Assembly (NCBI GenBank): GCA_035576205.1 | Contig: DATLWR010000043.1 | Span: 1 to 35,413 of the forward strand | Direction: 5' to 3' | Origin: DATLWR01 sp035576205 | Lineage (GTDB): Bacteria; Pseudomonadota; Zetaproteobacteria; Mariprofundales; Mariprofundaceae | DNA length: 35,413 nucleotides | Shown here: piece by piece, positions 15,157-24,411 of the stretch | How the letters are laid out: every line of letters begins with the position of its first letter | Numbering within the stretch: the stretch's first letter is position 1 | The notes under the pieces: model-generated | What the model was told of the DNA's origin: nothing | Databases searched by the model: none | The model's input: the letters and a program-made list of their open reading frames with translations, nothing else | Program-made: the position numbers and the translations under genes

Positions 15157-17070
15157 TCAGGCAGGGCGTAAATGTTTCTGGATCGCCTTGCCTAAACTGG
15201 CAATGTTCAGCGGCTTGTAAACGAGATCGTTCCAGTCGCTGATCACCGATTGTCCCAGGGTATTGTACTTGTCATAGCCGGTAATGAAGATGACATGGGC
15301 ATCCGGATCGAATTCTCGGATCATTTTGCTGGCGCGGACACCGCCCATTTCCGGCATGGCAATATCCATGATGGTCAGGTCGATCTCCTGGCTGCGTTGC
15401 TGGAAGATTGCGACAGCCTCACGGCCGTTGCCGGCCTCGATAATCCGGTAGTTCATCTGCTCCAGCAGCTCGCGCGTCGATTCCCGCAGGTATTCGTCAT
15501 CGTCGACCAGCAGGATGGTTTCGCCATTGCCCTGCGGCATGGCCGTGTCGGTAGCAGTTTCTTCGCTTGCCGTTTCCGTTTCGGTCTTTGTCAGTGGCAG
15601 GTAAATATGAAAGCTGGTACCAAGCTTCGGAATGCTTTCCACTTCGATGACGCCGTTATGGGATTGTACGGCGCCATAGGTCATGGCCAGTCCCAGACCC
15701 GTGCCTTTGCCTTCCTCCTTGGTGGTGAAAAACGGTTCGAAAATCCGGTGCTGTTGCTCAGCGGGGATGCCGGTGCCATTGTCGCGGATGGTGAGCAGGG
15801 CGTAGTGGGGGGCATCCTTGTCGGGGTATTTCATGCGGAAATGTCCGTCCGGGATGTAATCACTCAGTTCGACGGTAATCAACGGGTTCTCCACTCCCTC
15901 CAGCGCATCGCGGGCATTGTTCATCAGGTTCATCAGCACTTGCTGCAGCTGGGTGGCCTCGCCGTTGATACACATCTCTCCTTCCGGCGGATAGTTGAGC
16001 TGGGTCCGGACTTCAGCGGGAATCGAAAGCCTGGCCAGCTTGAAAGCCTCCTTGATGAAGGATTTCAGTTCGAAACGCGACAGCGTGATATTGTCCTTGC
16101 GCGCAAACGTCAGCATCTGCCGGATCATGTCGGCGGCATGCATCACCAGCTTGTCGATCCGTTCGAGGCGCTTTTTGATCTCTTCGTCCTGCACCTTGTG
16201 CTGCAGCATGTACAGGTTGGCCGTGATGCCCGACAGCATGTTGTTGAAGTCGTGGGCGATACCGCCGACCAGGGTGCCGATTGCTTCCATCTTCTGGGCC
16301 TGCATGAAGTTCTTCTGCATCGCTTCCAGTTCGACGATCGCCTGTTTTTTCTCGGTTACTTCCGTTCGCAACTGGCGGTTGGCATCGCTAAGGCGGGCAG
16401 TTCGTTCGGCCACCATGGTCTCTAGATCGGCCTTGATGAGTTCAAGCTGGCGTTGCGACTCGATCAGTTCCTGATTGGTGAGCTGCAGATCGAAGCGGTC
16501 CCGCTCGTGAACCAGTGCGAAGGCAAAGGCGAGCATCGTGAATACCTGAAAGGAGAGAAAGAAATAGGTAATCTCCAGGGGCTGGTAGACCAGATTGAAC
16601 AGGTCTAATTCCGATACAACGAAAAGGCCCAGCAGGCCGGCCATGAACAGCAGGATCCAGTACAGTCCCGGTTTGCAGCCGGCGATCATGAAAGCCAGGA
16701 AGGGGAACATCGACATCCAGAAAATGCCGCTGCGGGCAATGCCGCCATCGGCCAGCACCGCCAGGAACATGACGGTAGCCGCGGCTAACATGATATTCTT
16801 GCTGGTATTCACCAGTATGCCCTTGCGTGTTGCAATCAGGCATGGAACCAGGATGACGGCAACGGCGAATTGCAGATAGCTCAGCCAGAGGTGTCCAACG
16901 AGGTAGTGGTTGATGGCAAATAGCGCGATGATCGGAATGCCGAGCACGAGGGCGCTGAGCAGCATTTCCCTCCGCCATGTCGGCATGGCGATTTCCGCCG
17001 GATAGTGTCGCAGGTAGTAAAGCATCGAATGCTTTTCGAAACCGGGAGCACTGAGTTCCAATCTTGACAT
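15157..17070 (-). CDS. Hybrid sensor histidine kinase with multi-span membrane sensor
   Basis: About 638 residues: an N-terminal block of roughly six transmembrane helices (about 34-205, without a sizeable periplasmic loop), a coiled coil (about 215-260), HisKA with H273 in GGIAHDFNNM, HATPase with NLMNNARDALEG, IRDNGTGIP and FEPFFTTKEEGKGTGLGL, and a receiver with D569 in LTIMDIAMP. All catalytic residues are present. Such integral-membrane sensors usually detect membrane-associated or small hydrophobic signals; none can be named here. No regulator gene is adjacent. The start is uncertain: ATG 17070 is used, but ATG 17148 (26 residues longer) and 17025 are possible and none has a good ribosome binding site. 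It has its own promoter, so it is not just a polA read-through gene. Confidence 0.9.
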   Translation of the reverse strand: MSRLELSAPGFEKHSMLYYLRHYPAEIAMPTWRREMLLSALVLGIPIIALFAINHYLVGHLWLSYLQFAVAVILVPCLIATRKGILVNTSKNIMLAAATVMFLAVLADGGIARSGIFWMSMFPFLAFMIAGCKPGLYWILLFMAGLLGLFVVSELDLFNLVYQPLEITYFFLSFQVFTMLAFAFALVHERDRFDLQLTNQELIESQRQLELIKADLETMVAERTARLSDANRQLRTEVTEKKQAIVELEAMQKNFMQAQKMEAIGTLVGGIAHDFNNMLSGITANLYMLQHKVQDEEIKKRLERIDKLVMHAADMIRQMLTFARKDNITLSRFELKSFIKEAFKLARLSIPAEVRTQLNYPPEGEMCINGEATQLQQVLMNLMNNARDALEGVENPLITVELSDYIPDGHFRMKYPDKDAPHYALLTIRDNGTGIPAEQQHRIFEPFFTTKEEGKGTGLGLAMTYGAVQSHNGVIEVESIPKLGTSFHIYLPLTKTETETASEETATDTAMPQGNGETILLVDDDEYLRESTRELLEQMNYRIIEAGNGREAVAIFQQRSQEIDLTIMDIAMPEMGGVRASKMIREFDPDAHVIFITGYDKYNTLGQSVISDWNDLVYKPLNIASLGKAIQKHLRPA

Positions 17071-17132
17071 GCGTTTAGCTTGTTGTTGGCCGTACAACCG
17101 GAAATCGGGGGCGACGTACGGCGTCGACCCAC

Positions 17133-17150
17133 CCATGCCGTGCGGCATGG
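17133..17150. repeat. 18 bp inverted repeat at the start of the kinase gene
   Basis: CCATGCCG and CGGCATGG separated by TG form a perfect 8 bp inverted repeat. It lies between the predicted promoter (17236-17265) and the preferred kinase start (17070), and includes the alternative ATG at 17148. It could be an RNA hairpin hiding that ATG or an operator; there is no T-tract, so it is not a classic terminator. Confidence 0.6.
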
Positions 17151-17235
17151 TGAGCGCGGGCCGGTAAGGTGTCTGACATGCGAGCCAAGTGTGCCATCTC
17201 CCCCGATCTTTCCCTGTTCAGCCTTTTTCAGTCTG

Positions 17236-17265
17236 ATTGTAGGTTCCGATACGGCGAGGTGCCAA
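17236..17265 (-). promoter_or_regulatory. Sigma-70 promoter of the second hybrid kinase
   Basis: On the minus strand TTGGCA (17265-17260) and TACAAT (17241-17236), each five of six to consensus, are 18 bp apart. It lies just after the polA stop and predicts transcription starting near 17229, with a 5' leader of 80 to 160 bases depending on the kinase start. Confidence 0.55.
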
Positions 17266-17274
17266 ATCAGCGGA

Positions 17275-20025
17275 TTAGAGCATATGGGCTTCGAACCAGC
17301 TCCTGCCGCTGCCGATATCGACCACCAGCGGCACGGCGAGCTGCACGCAGGATTGCATCTCCTCCCGCATGATCACCGTGGTGCGCTCCATTTGCTGTGC
17401 CGGCGCCTCGACGACCAGTTCGTCGTGCACCTGCAGGATCATCTTTGTCTCGGGGAGTTCCTTCGCAAGCCGCCGGTGCAGCCGGATCATGGCTACCTTG
17501 ATGATGTCGGCGGCCGAGCCCTGCAGCGGTGCATTGATGGCGGTGCGTTCGGCGTACTGGCGCTGCATGCCGTTCTTCGCATTGATCTCCGGCACATAGA
17601 CACGGTGGCCGAGCAGTGTGGCGACATAGCCTTGCGTGCGTGCGGTCTCCAGCGTGTCGTCCATGAAGGCGCGCACTTTCGGATAGCGGGCGAAATAGGC
17701 GTCGATGAAGGATTGCGCCTCGCCGCGCTCCATACCGAGCTGCTTGGCCAGTCCAAAGGCGCTCATGCCGTAGAGGATGCCGAAATTGACGATCTTCGCC
17801 CGCCGGCGCATCTCGCCGCTGACTTCGGAAAGGGCGACCTGGTTGACGGCGGCGGCGGTGGCGGCGTGGATATCCTCGCCGTTGGCGAAAGCCTGGCAGA
17901 GGGCCTCGTCACCCGAGAAATGCGCCATCAGCCTGAGTTCGATCTGCGAATAGTCAGCGGCGATCAGCAGGTTGTCCGGTTCGGCGATGAAGGCCTTGCG
18001 GATCCGGCGCCCTTCGTCGCTGCGGATGGGGATATTTTGCAGGTTCGGGTCGGTGGAGGAGAGGCGGCCGGTAGTGGTGATCGCCTGGTTGTAGGAGGTA
18101 TGCACGCGGCCGGTCTGCGGGTGGATCAGCGCCTGCAGAGCATCGGTGTAGGTCGATTTCAGCTTGGCGAGCTGCCGCGATTCGAGGATCAGGCGCGGAA
18201 TTTCATGCGCTTCGGCAAGGTTCTCCAGCACCTCTTGGCCGGTGGCCCACTGGCCGCTTTTGGTCTTCTTGCCGCCCGGCAGCTTCAGCGTTTCGAACAA
18301 TAGCTCGCCCAACTGCTTGGGTGACTGGATATTGAACTGCTCTCCGGCCGCCGCGTGAATCCTTGTTTCGAGCTCGCCGATACGCCGGCCGAAATCGGCG
18401 GAGAGGCGGGCCAGCATCGCCTTGTCGATCTTCGCACCTTGCCATTCCATGTCGGCCAATACCTGCGACAGCGGCAGCTCGATGTCGTCGTGGCGGTTCA
18501 GACGGTGCTCGGCGGAGAGCCTGTCTCGCAGCAGTTCCGTCAGGCGGAATGCGACCTCGGCATCCTCGCAGGCGTAGGGAACCGCCTGCGCCAGCGGCAC
18601 ATTGGCGAAACCGATCTGTTTCACCCCCTTGCCGGCGACATCCTCGTAGGCGATGCAGTGGTGGCCGAGATAATCCGCCGCGACGTTGTCGAGCTTCGGC
18701 GGGTATTTGCCGGGATAAAGACAGTAGGCGAGCAGCATGGAGTCGGCAGCAATGCCGGCGAGTTCGATGCCGGCACGGCGAAGTACTTGCGCGTCATATT
18801 TGAGGTTGTGGCCACACTTGGCCTTGCCGGCATCTTCAAGGATCGGTTTGAGTCGGTCGAGTACGGTGTCGCGCGGCAGCTGTTTCGGAATGGGAGCCAG
18901 CAGGTCGGCGGCACGATGGCCGACCGGCACATACCATGCCTCGCCGGGCGATATCGCGAAGGAAAGTCCGACGATCTCGGCATCATGGGTGGCAAGCGAG
19001 GTGGTTTCGGTATCGAGCGCAATCAGGTCGGCAGCCTTGAGGCGCTTGGTCATATCGGCAAGTTTCCCTTCGTCGTCGACCGTATGGTCGATGCGCGGCT
19101 CAGTCGCTTCTGGCATGTGTGCCACGGACGGATGCGCAGGAGTACCCGGTTGCGGCTTGCCGGCATCCCCGCTATGGAGTTCTTCCAGTAGCCGGCGGAA
19201 CTCCAGTTCGGCGAACAGGGCAGCAAGCCGTTCGCGATCCGGCGATTGCACGGCCAGGTCGTCGAGGCTTTCGACGACGGGTGCGGTGTCACACAGCTTC
19301 ACAAGTTCATAGGCGAGTCGCGCCGCTTCGGCATGCTCGATCAGTGACTGTCGGCGTTTCGGTTGTTTGATCTCCCCGGCATGTTTCAGCACCTCTTCCA
19401 GCGAGCCATGGGCGGCAAGCAGCTCGGCCGCGGTTTTCGGTCCGATACCCGGTACGCCGGGAATATTGTCGGATGAATCGCCGGTCAGCGCCAAAAGGTC
19501 GTGCACCTGGCCGGGCGGCACGCCCCATCGTTCCTGCACACCGGCCGGGTCGTAGGTGATGCCTTTCATGGTGTCGAGCATGCGGGTATTGCCGCCGACC
19601 AGCTGCATCAGGTCCTTGTCGGAGGAGACGATGGTGACCTGCCAGCCGGCCTTCCCGGCACGCCGGGCAAGCGTGGTGATGACGTCGTCGGCCTCGAAGT
19701 TGTCGATGCAGATCAAGGGGAAATTAAAGGCACGGGTGACCTCCCAGACGCGCGGCCACTGTGCAGCCAGTTCCTCCGGCATCGGCGGCCGGTGTGCCTT
19801 GTAATCGGGGTAGATGGCATTGCGGAAATTGCCGCCTTTCGGGTCGAAAGCGACGGCGACATGTGTGGGCTGCAGCTTTTCCAGCACGCTGCGCAGCATC
19901 TGCACGTAACCGAAGACGGCGTTGGTCGGTTCACCCTTCGAGTTGGAGAGGTGACGCACCGCATGGAAGGCACGGAAGACGTAGTTGGGACCGTCGATGA
20001 GGACGAGGTGCGGGATATCAGCCAC
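17275..20025 (-). CDS. polA: DNA polymerase I
   Basis: Full-length 916-residue polymerase for gap filling, Okazaki fragment processing and repair. N-terminal 5' nuclease (LIDGPNYVFRAFHA start, DSSDNIPGVPGIG helix-hairpin-helix region), a proofreading exonuclease with all three motifs (LDTETTSL near residue 338, NLKYDAQVL, YACEDAEVAF), and the polymerase domain with motif A DYSQIELRLMAHFSGD, motif B RRRAKIVNFGILYG and motif C QVHDELVVEAP. The start is GTG at 20025, overlapping the yaaA stop by 8 bp with GGAG just upstream inside yaaA; translation is thus coupled. Followed by the promoter of the kinase gene and no obvious terminator. Confidence 0.98.
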   Translation of the reverse strand: MADIPHLVLIDGPNYVFRAFHAVRHLSNSKGEPTNAVFGYVQMLRSVLEKLQPTHVAVAFDPKGGNFRNAIYPDYKAHRPPMPEELAAQWPRVWEVTRAFNFPLICIDNFEADDVITTLARRAGKAGWQVTIVSSDKDLMQLVGGNTRMLDTMKGITYDPAGVQERWGVPPGQVHDLLALTGDSSDNIPGVPGIGPKTAAELLAAHGSLEEVLKHAGEIKQPKRRQSLIEHAEAARLAYELVKLCDTAPVVESLDDLAVQSPDRERLAALFAELEFRRLLEELHSGDAGKPQPGTPAHPSVAHMPEATEPRIDHTVDDEGKLADMTKRLKAADLIALDTETTSLATHDAEIVGLSFAISPGEAWYVPVGHRAADLLAPIPKQLPRDTVLDRLKPILEDAGKAKCGHNLKYDAQVLRRAGIELAGIAADSMLLAYCLYPGKYPPKLDNVAADYLGHHCIAYEDVAGKGVKQIGFANVPLAQAVPYACEDAEVAFRLTELLRDRLSAEHRLNRHDDIELPLSQVLADMEWQGAKIDKAMLARLSADFGRRIGELETRIHAAAGEQFNIQSPKQLGELLFETLKLPGGKKTKSGQWATGQEVLENLAEAHEIPRLILESRQLAKLKSTYTDALQALIHPQTGRVHTSYNQAITTTGRLSSTDPNLQNIPIRSDEGRRIRKAFIAEPDNLLIAADYSQIELRLMAHFSGDEALCQAFANGEDIHAATAAAVNQVALSEVSGEMRRRAKIVNFGILYGMSAFGLAKQLGMERGEAQSFIDAYFARYPKVRAFMDDTLETARTQGYVATLLGHRVYVPEINAKNGMQRQYAERTAINAPLQGSAADIIKVAMIRLHRRLAKELPETKMILQVHDELVVEAPAQQMERTTVIMREEMQSCVQLAVPLVVDIGSGRSWFEAHML

Positions 20026-20785
20026 GGGTAAAGCTCCATTCGCGATCGTCGGAGAGTTTGGGGTTGAAACGGTAGCCGTCGATGCTGAACTCCTTCAGCG
20101 CCTCCGGATCTGAGATGCGTCGGTCGATGATGTAGCGGCTCATCAGACCGCGTGCCCGCTTGGCCATGATGCCGACGATCTTGTAGCCGCCGGCCTTCTT
20201 CTCCCTGAACAGCGGCGTGACGATGCGGCCCACCAGCTTTCCGGGGCGCACCGCCTTGAAATACTCCTGCGAGGCGAGGTTGACTAGAACGTCGTCGTCC
20301 TGGGCAGACAGTGCCCGGTTCAGCGCCTCGGTGATCGCATCGCCCCAGAAAGCATAGAGGTCGCGGCCATGCGGGTTGGCGAGGCTGGTGCCCATCTCCA
20401 GGCGGTAGTCCTGCATCAGGTCGAGCGGACGCAACAGGCCGTAGAGTCCTGAGAGGATGCACAGGTGTTGCTGGGCAAAAGCAAGCCCCTCCGCATCCAG
20501 CGTTTCGGCCTGCAGCCCCTGGTAGACATCCCCCTGAAAGGCGAGCAGGGCCGGTGAGGCGTTGGCCGGCGTAAACGGGGTGTGCCACGTCTGGAAACGC
20601 TGCATGTTGAGATCGGCCAGTTTCATGCTGATGCCCATCAGTTCGGAGAGCTGGAAGCTGTCCATGTCGCGCAGGATGCCGACGAGCTCCGCCGAACGGT
20701 CGAGAAACGCCGGCAGAGTGGCCGGCAGGGGCGGGGCAATATGTTGCAGGGCAAGCTTCTTGGCGGGGGAGATGACGATCAGCAT
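20018..20785 (-). CDS. yaaA: YaaA-family peroxide stress protein (UPF0246)
   Basis: 255-residue YaaA/DUF328 protein. Characteristic blocks: MLIVISPAKKL at the N-terminus, FQGDVYQGL, LSGLYGLLRPLD near the middle and EWSFTRG at the C-terminus. In E. coli YaaA lowers free iron and DNA damage during hydrogen peroxide stress, and the fold binds DNA. Its coupling to polA, a repair polymerase, agrees with such a role. Start ATG 20785 (an in-frame GTG at 20794 would add three residues). Divergent from ribD. Confidence 0.95.
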   Translation of the reverse strand: MLIVISPAKKLALQHIAPPLPATLPAFLDRSAELVGILRDMDSFQLSELMGISMKLADLNMQRFQTWHTPFTPANASPALLAFQGDVYQGLQAETLDAEGLAFAQQHLCILSGLYGLLRPLDLMQDYRLEMGTSLANPHGRDLYAFWGDAITEALNRALSAQDDDVLVNLASQEYFKAVRPGKLVGRIVTPLFREKKAGGYKIVGIMAKRARGLMSRYIIDRRISDPEALKEFSIDGYRFNPKLSDDREWSFTRG

Positions 20786-20839
20786 GCCACACACCCTAGC
20801 CTTGGCGGGTGATCTGCATCAATGCGGTTTTCGGCCATC

Positions 20840-20868
20840 TTGTCATTTTATGTCCGCAATGCCATGTT
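20840..20868 (+). promoter_or_regulatory. Candidate ribD promoter in the divergent yaaA-ribD region
   Basis: TTGTCA (20840-20845, five of six) and CATGTT (20863-20868, three of six) with a 17 bp spacer, 26 bp before the ribD start. A TAAAAT on the minus strand (20850-20845) may belong to an opposing promoter for yaaA. No FMN riboswitch-like conserved structure is recognisable in this 109 bp gap. Confidence 0.4.
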
Positions 20869-20894
20869 AGGTACTCAAGCAGGGGAGGTGAGCC

Positions 20895-21968
20895 GTGTCC
20901 GATCATGAGAAGTGGATGAAGCGCGCCATCACGCTGGCCAAGAAGGGGGTGGAGACGCATCCGAATCCGCGCGTCGGAGCGGTGGTCGTCAACGACGGCA
21001 AGAAGGTCGGCGAGGGCTGGCACGAGAAGGCCGGCGAACCCCATGCCGAAGTGATCGCCCTGCAGAAGGCCGGCAGCAAGGCACGCGGCGGTACACTCTA
21101 TGTGACGCTGGAACCGTGTGCGGCCCACGGCAAGACCCCGGCTTGTACCGACGCGATTCTCCGGGCCGGTATCCGGCATGTCGTTTATGCCTCGTCCGAC
21201 CCGAATCCGAAGATGGCCGGTGGCGGCAAGCTGCTGGCGGCCCACTACGTCGAGGTAACCTCCGGGGTCATGGCCGAGGAGGCCGATGCGCTGAACGGAC
21301 CGTTTTTCCATTTCATCCGTACCGGCATGCCGTATGTCACAGCCAAAGCGGCGATTTCGCTGGACGGCAAGCTGGCTACGCGTACCCGTGATTCGCAGTG
21401 GATCAGCGGCGAGGCGTCGCGCAAGCATGCGCATGGTCTCAGGGCGGAAGCGGATGCGATCATTATCGGTGCCGGCACGCTGGAGCATGACAATCCGTCG
21501 CTGACCGTCCGGGATGCCAAGCTGAAGGGAAAGCCGCCGCTGCGCGTGGTCATGTGCCTAGAGACCCCCGATTTCTTCGAGGATTGCAATCTGCTGAAGG
21601 GGGATGCCCCGACCCGCTTTTACGTCCGTAGCCTCAACGAGCATACGCAGAAGTGGCGCGATGCCGGCGTACAGGTCGGCCGCGCGACGAGCCTGACCGG
21701 TGCCCTGCATCATCTGGCCGAGGAGGGGTGTCTGAAGGTGCTGGTGGAGGGGGGCGGCCAGCTGCATACGGCGTTTTTCGATGCGAAGCTGGTCAATGAG
21801 CTGGTGCTTTATCAGGCACCGATGCTGATCGGCGGCCGCGATGCCGTCGCGCTCTGGTCCGGATACGGGGTGGAAACCATCGATGGTGCGGTTCGGCTGG
21901 CCGATGTTAGCCGTCGCAAGCTGGGCGATGACCAGATGATTCGTGGCCGGGTCGTCTACCCCGACTGA
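20895..21968 (+). CDS. ribD: Bifunctional riboflavin deaminase/reductase RibD
   Basis: Catalyses the second and third steps of riboflavin synthesis: deamination of the pyrimidine from GTP and NADPH-dependent reduction of its ribose. 357 residues. The N-terminal deaminase domain has the zinc site H50-A-E52 and PCAAHGKTPAC (C75, C84); the C-terminal reductase (from about 145) has KAAISLDGKLA, IGAGTLEHDNPSLTVR and VLVEGGGQLHTAFF. Start GTG at 20895 with an excellent GGAGGTGAG ribosome binding site. The other rib genes are not in the window. The comEC gene begins inside its last 26 bases. Confidence 0.97.
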   Translation: MSDHEKWMKRAITLAKKGVETHPNPRVGAVVVNDGKKVGEGWHEKAGEPHAEVIALQKAGSKARGGTLYVTLEPCAAHGKTPACTDAILRAGIRHVVYASSDPNPKMAGGGKLLAAHYVEVTSGVMAEEADALNGPFFHFIRTGMPYVTAKAAISLDGKLATRTRDSQWISGEASRKHAHGLRAEADAIIIGAGTLEHDNPSLTVRDAKLKGKPPLRVVMCLETPDFFEDCNLLKGDAPTRFYVRSLNEHTQKWRDAGVQVGRATSLTGALHHLAEEGCLKVLVEGGGQLHTAFFDAKLVNELVLYQAPMLIGGRDAVALWSGYGVETIDGAVRLADVSRRKLGDDQMIRGRVVYPD

Positions 21969-24366
21969 TTCTTTCGAAAAACTGAAAGGGGCGCCCGACT
22001 GGCGGCGCCTGCCGCTGGCCGGGCCGGTACTGCTGTTTGTCGCCGGCCTCGCATCGGCCCGCACCGATCTGTTGCCGATTGGCTGGGCAGCGCTTTTGAT
22101 TTTTTTCATCACCGGCGGCCTGCTGTTGGCTCGGAAAAAGATTCTGGCGACAGTGCTGCTGGCGGGTGTGCTCTGGGGAATGGCCAGCCTGATGGCTGAT
22201 GCCTGGCGGGTCGCCGCCGATCCCTCCTGGCTGGCCGACTGGAAAGTCGAGGGCACCGTCGCATCGGTCGAGAAACGGGAGAACACGGTGCGGCTTCGGT
22301 TGGCCGACGTTCGGCGGGCCGATGGCGCCGCCCTGCACGGGTTGGCGGATATTTATCTGTTCGGTAAGTCGGAGGAGGTTCCTGTCGCCGGGCAACACGT
22401 CGCTGTCGTGGCACATTTCAAACAGCCGGAAAACGACCGCAATCCTGGAGCCTTCGATTATCGCGCCTGGTGCTTCGACCGGCATATCGCACTGGTCGGT
22501 TCGGTCCGCGGCGGTATCACGATACAGGACGCCCGTATATCCATGTTCGAATTGGTACGGCAGCGTATCCGCGAGGCGGCTGCAGGACTGGAGCCACAGT
22601 CCGCCGCCATCCTGATGGCGCTGCTGCTCGGTGATCGCTCGGGCATCGACGAAACCACCAACCGGCTCTTCTCGGCCACCGGCACCGCCCATCTGCTGGC
22701 GATCTCAGGTCTGCACATGGGTATGGCAGCCGGCTGGGCGATGGCGCTGGCATGGTGGCTGCTGACCCGGCGCGAGGCATGGATCGTCAACCTGCCGGTA
22801 CGACGTGTCGCCCTGACGATCGGTGTGCTGGCGGCCGCCGTTTACGGCATGCTGGCCGGTTGGCCGTTGCCTGCCCAGCGTGCGGCCCTGATGTTGGCGG
22901 CCGGTGCCTTGGCCTGGCTGCTGGCCGCCCGGACGGAGCCGCTAAATACCCTGCTTGCCGCGTTGCTGTTGATCCTGTTGTTCGATCCGGCAGCGGTGGC
23001 TTCGCTGTCATTGTGGTTGTCGTTTCTTGCGACTGCCGCTCTGCTGATGTGGTCTGTACAGCAGCAGGAACAGTCTTCCTGGCAACGTGGAATCACAATA
23101 TTGCTATCGATTTCGCTGCTCTCCTGGCTGGTGACCCTGCCTCTGGTGGTCAGTGCTTTCGGGCGACTGCCCCTCTACGGTTTGCCATCGAACCTGCTGC
23201 TGGTCCCCCTGTACGGGTTCGGTGTTATGCCGTTGGCATTATCAGGCGAACTGTTGGCGATGGTCGGCTGGCATAGCGGGGCTGCATGGTCGTTGTCCGG
23301 GGCGGCCAGTCTGATCGCTGCCGGGCAGTGGCTGCTTGCCATCATTGCCGGCTGGCCAGGCAGCGGTCGGGTGGTGTTATCACCACCCATGTGGATCTGT
23401 TTCATCTATGGCGGCTTGTTGTCGGCTGCAGGTTTCTCCTGGTGGAAAGGGCGCTGGAAAACAGCAGCTTCGGTTGCTGCCCTCGCCGTGACGATGCTGC
23501 TTGCCGATATCCTTGTCGAACAGCAGGTGGATACGCCGACATGGGTAGTATGGGACGTCGGTCAGGGTGCAGCTTCCAGCCTGCTCCTGCCGGACGGCGG
23601 CGTACTGGACGTCGATGTTCCGGGCTCACCCGGCAGTCGGTTCAATGGAGGCACGAAGGTTGCCGAAGGGCTTCGGGCTTTGGGTATCACCCATGCCGAT
23701 GTGCTGGTATTGAGCCACGCCCAGTCCGATCATCTCGGCGGGGCGCCAAGCCTGCTGCAGCATCTCAACCGGCTCGGCGAAATATGGCTGGCCGATGTGC
23801 CGGCCGTGCATGGTGACCGGCGGGTTGTGCAGATCATACGGAAAGCTCGGGCCATGGGGGGCGATGTGCGCTGGCTGGCTGCAGGCGATTCACTGCAATG
23901 GCAGGGTGTTCGGGTCGATGTGCTGTGGCCGCCGCGCGGCTACCGCCCTGCCAATGCGAACAACGCTTCGCTGGTACTGCATTTGCAATTGCCGGATGGG
24001 CAGCGGCTGCTGTTGCCGGCCGATATCGAAGAAGCCGCTGAGACGGCCATGCCGCTACCGGGCGAGATGGATGCGATGTTAGTGCCGCACCATGGCAGCC
24101 GTACATCAAGCAGCATGCCGTTTGTGCAGAGCGCCCGTCCCGGGGTGGCGATCGCGCAGACCGGCAGGGAAAATCGTTACCGGTTTCCGGCAGCCGATGT
24201 GGTTGCCCGCTACCGTTCGATGGGCACCAGGGTGCTGAACACGGCGGACGGTGCCGTCGTGCTGCGCTGGTCGGCGAATGTAGTGGAACCCGAGGTGCAA
24301 ATCCGGACGGCGCCGGTATCGGTACGGCGAGTCTCCGCATTGCAGTGGTGGCAGTCCCACCTATAA
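21943..24366 (+). CDS. comEC: ComEC/Rec2 DNA uptake channel
   Basis: Inner-membrane protein for import of single-stranded DNA in natural transformation, 807 residues. Order: N-terminal transmembrane helices and an OB-like DUF4131 domain (about 95-195), the Competence domain with many helices (about 220-500, including the conserved HLLAISGLHMGM), and a C-terminal metallo-beta-lactamase domain (about 530-785) with DVGQGAASSLL, SHAQSDHLGG (HxxxDH metal motif), LLLPADIEE and VPHHGSRTSSS. Full length and intact, so the organism may be competent, although no other competence or pilus genes are here. A GTG start overlaps ribD by 26 bp; no good alternative start follows for over 60 codons. Confidence 0.95.
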   Translation: MAGSSTPTDSFEKLKGAPDWRRLPLAGPVLLFVAGLASARTDLLPIGWAALLIFFITGGLLLARKKILATVLLAGVLWGMASLMADAWRVAADPSWLADWKVEGTVASVEKRENTVRLRLADVRRADGAALHGLADIYLFGKSEEVPVAGQHVAVVAHFKQPENDRNPGAFDYRAWCFDRHIALVGSVRGGITIQDARISMFELVRQRIREAAAGLEPQSAAILMALLLGDRSGIDETTNRLFSATGTAHLLAISGLHMGMAAGWAMALAWWLLTRREAWIVNLPVRRVALTIGVLAAAVYGMLAGWPLPAQRAALMLAAGALAWLLAARTEPLNTLLAALLLILLFDPAAVASLSLWLSFLATAALLMWSVQQQEQSSWQRGITILLSISLLSWLVTLPLVVSAFGRLPLYGLPSNLLLVPLYGFGVMPLALSGELLAMVGWHSGAAWSLSGAASLIAAGQWLLAIIAGWPGSGRVVLSPPMWICFIYGGLLSAAGFSWWKGRWKTAASVAALAVTMLLADILVEQQVDTPTWVVWDVGQGAASSLLLPDGGVLDVDVPGSPGSRFNGGTKVAEGLRALGITHADVLVLSHAQSDHLGGAPSLLQHLNRLGEIWLADVPAVHGDRRVVQIIRKARAMGGDVRWLAAGDSLQWQGVRVDVLWPPRGYRPANANNASLVLHLQLPDGQRLLLPADIEEAAETAMPLPGEMDAMLVPHHGSRTSSSMPFVQSARPGVAIAQTGRENRYRFPAADVVARYRSMGTRVLNTADGAVVLRWSANVVEPEVQIRTAPVSVRRVSALQWWQSHL

Positions 24367-24367
24367 T
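24340..24367 (+). promoter_or_regulatory. Candidate promoter for exbB-exbD-lysC
   Basis: A perfect TATAAT (24362-24367) overlaps the comEC stop codon, with TTGCAG (24340-24345) 16 bp upstream. It could start transcription near 24374, 38 bp before exbB. Confidence 0.45.
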
Positions 24368-24411
24368 GCCGGCTCATTTGGCGGGGAACTTGCCCTGCCC
24401 GGAGGCCCCGA

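Noticed and set aside
20786..20894. FMN riboswitch before ribD
   Set aside because: The gap is only 109 bp and none of the conserved RFN element motifs was seen.
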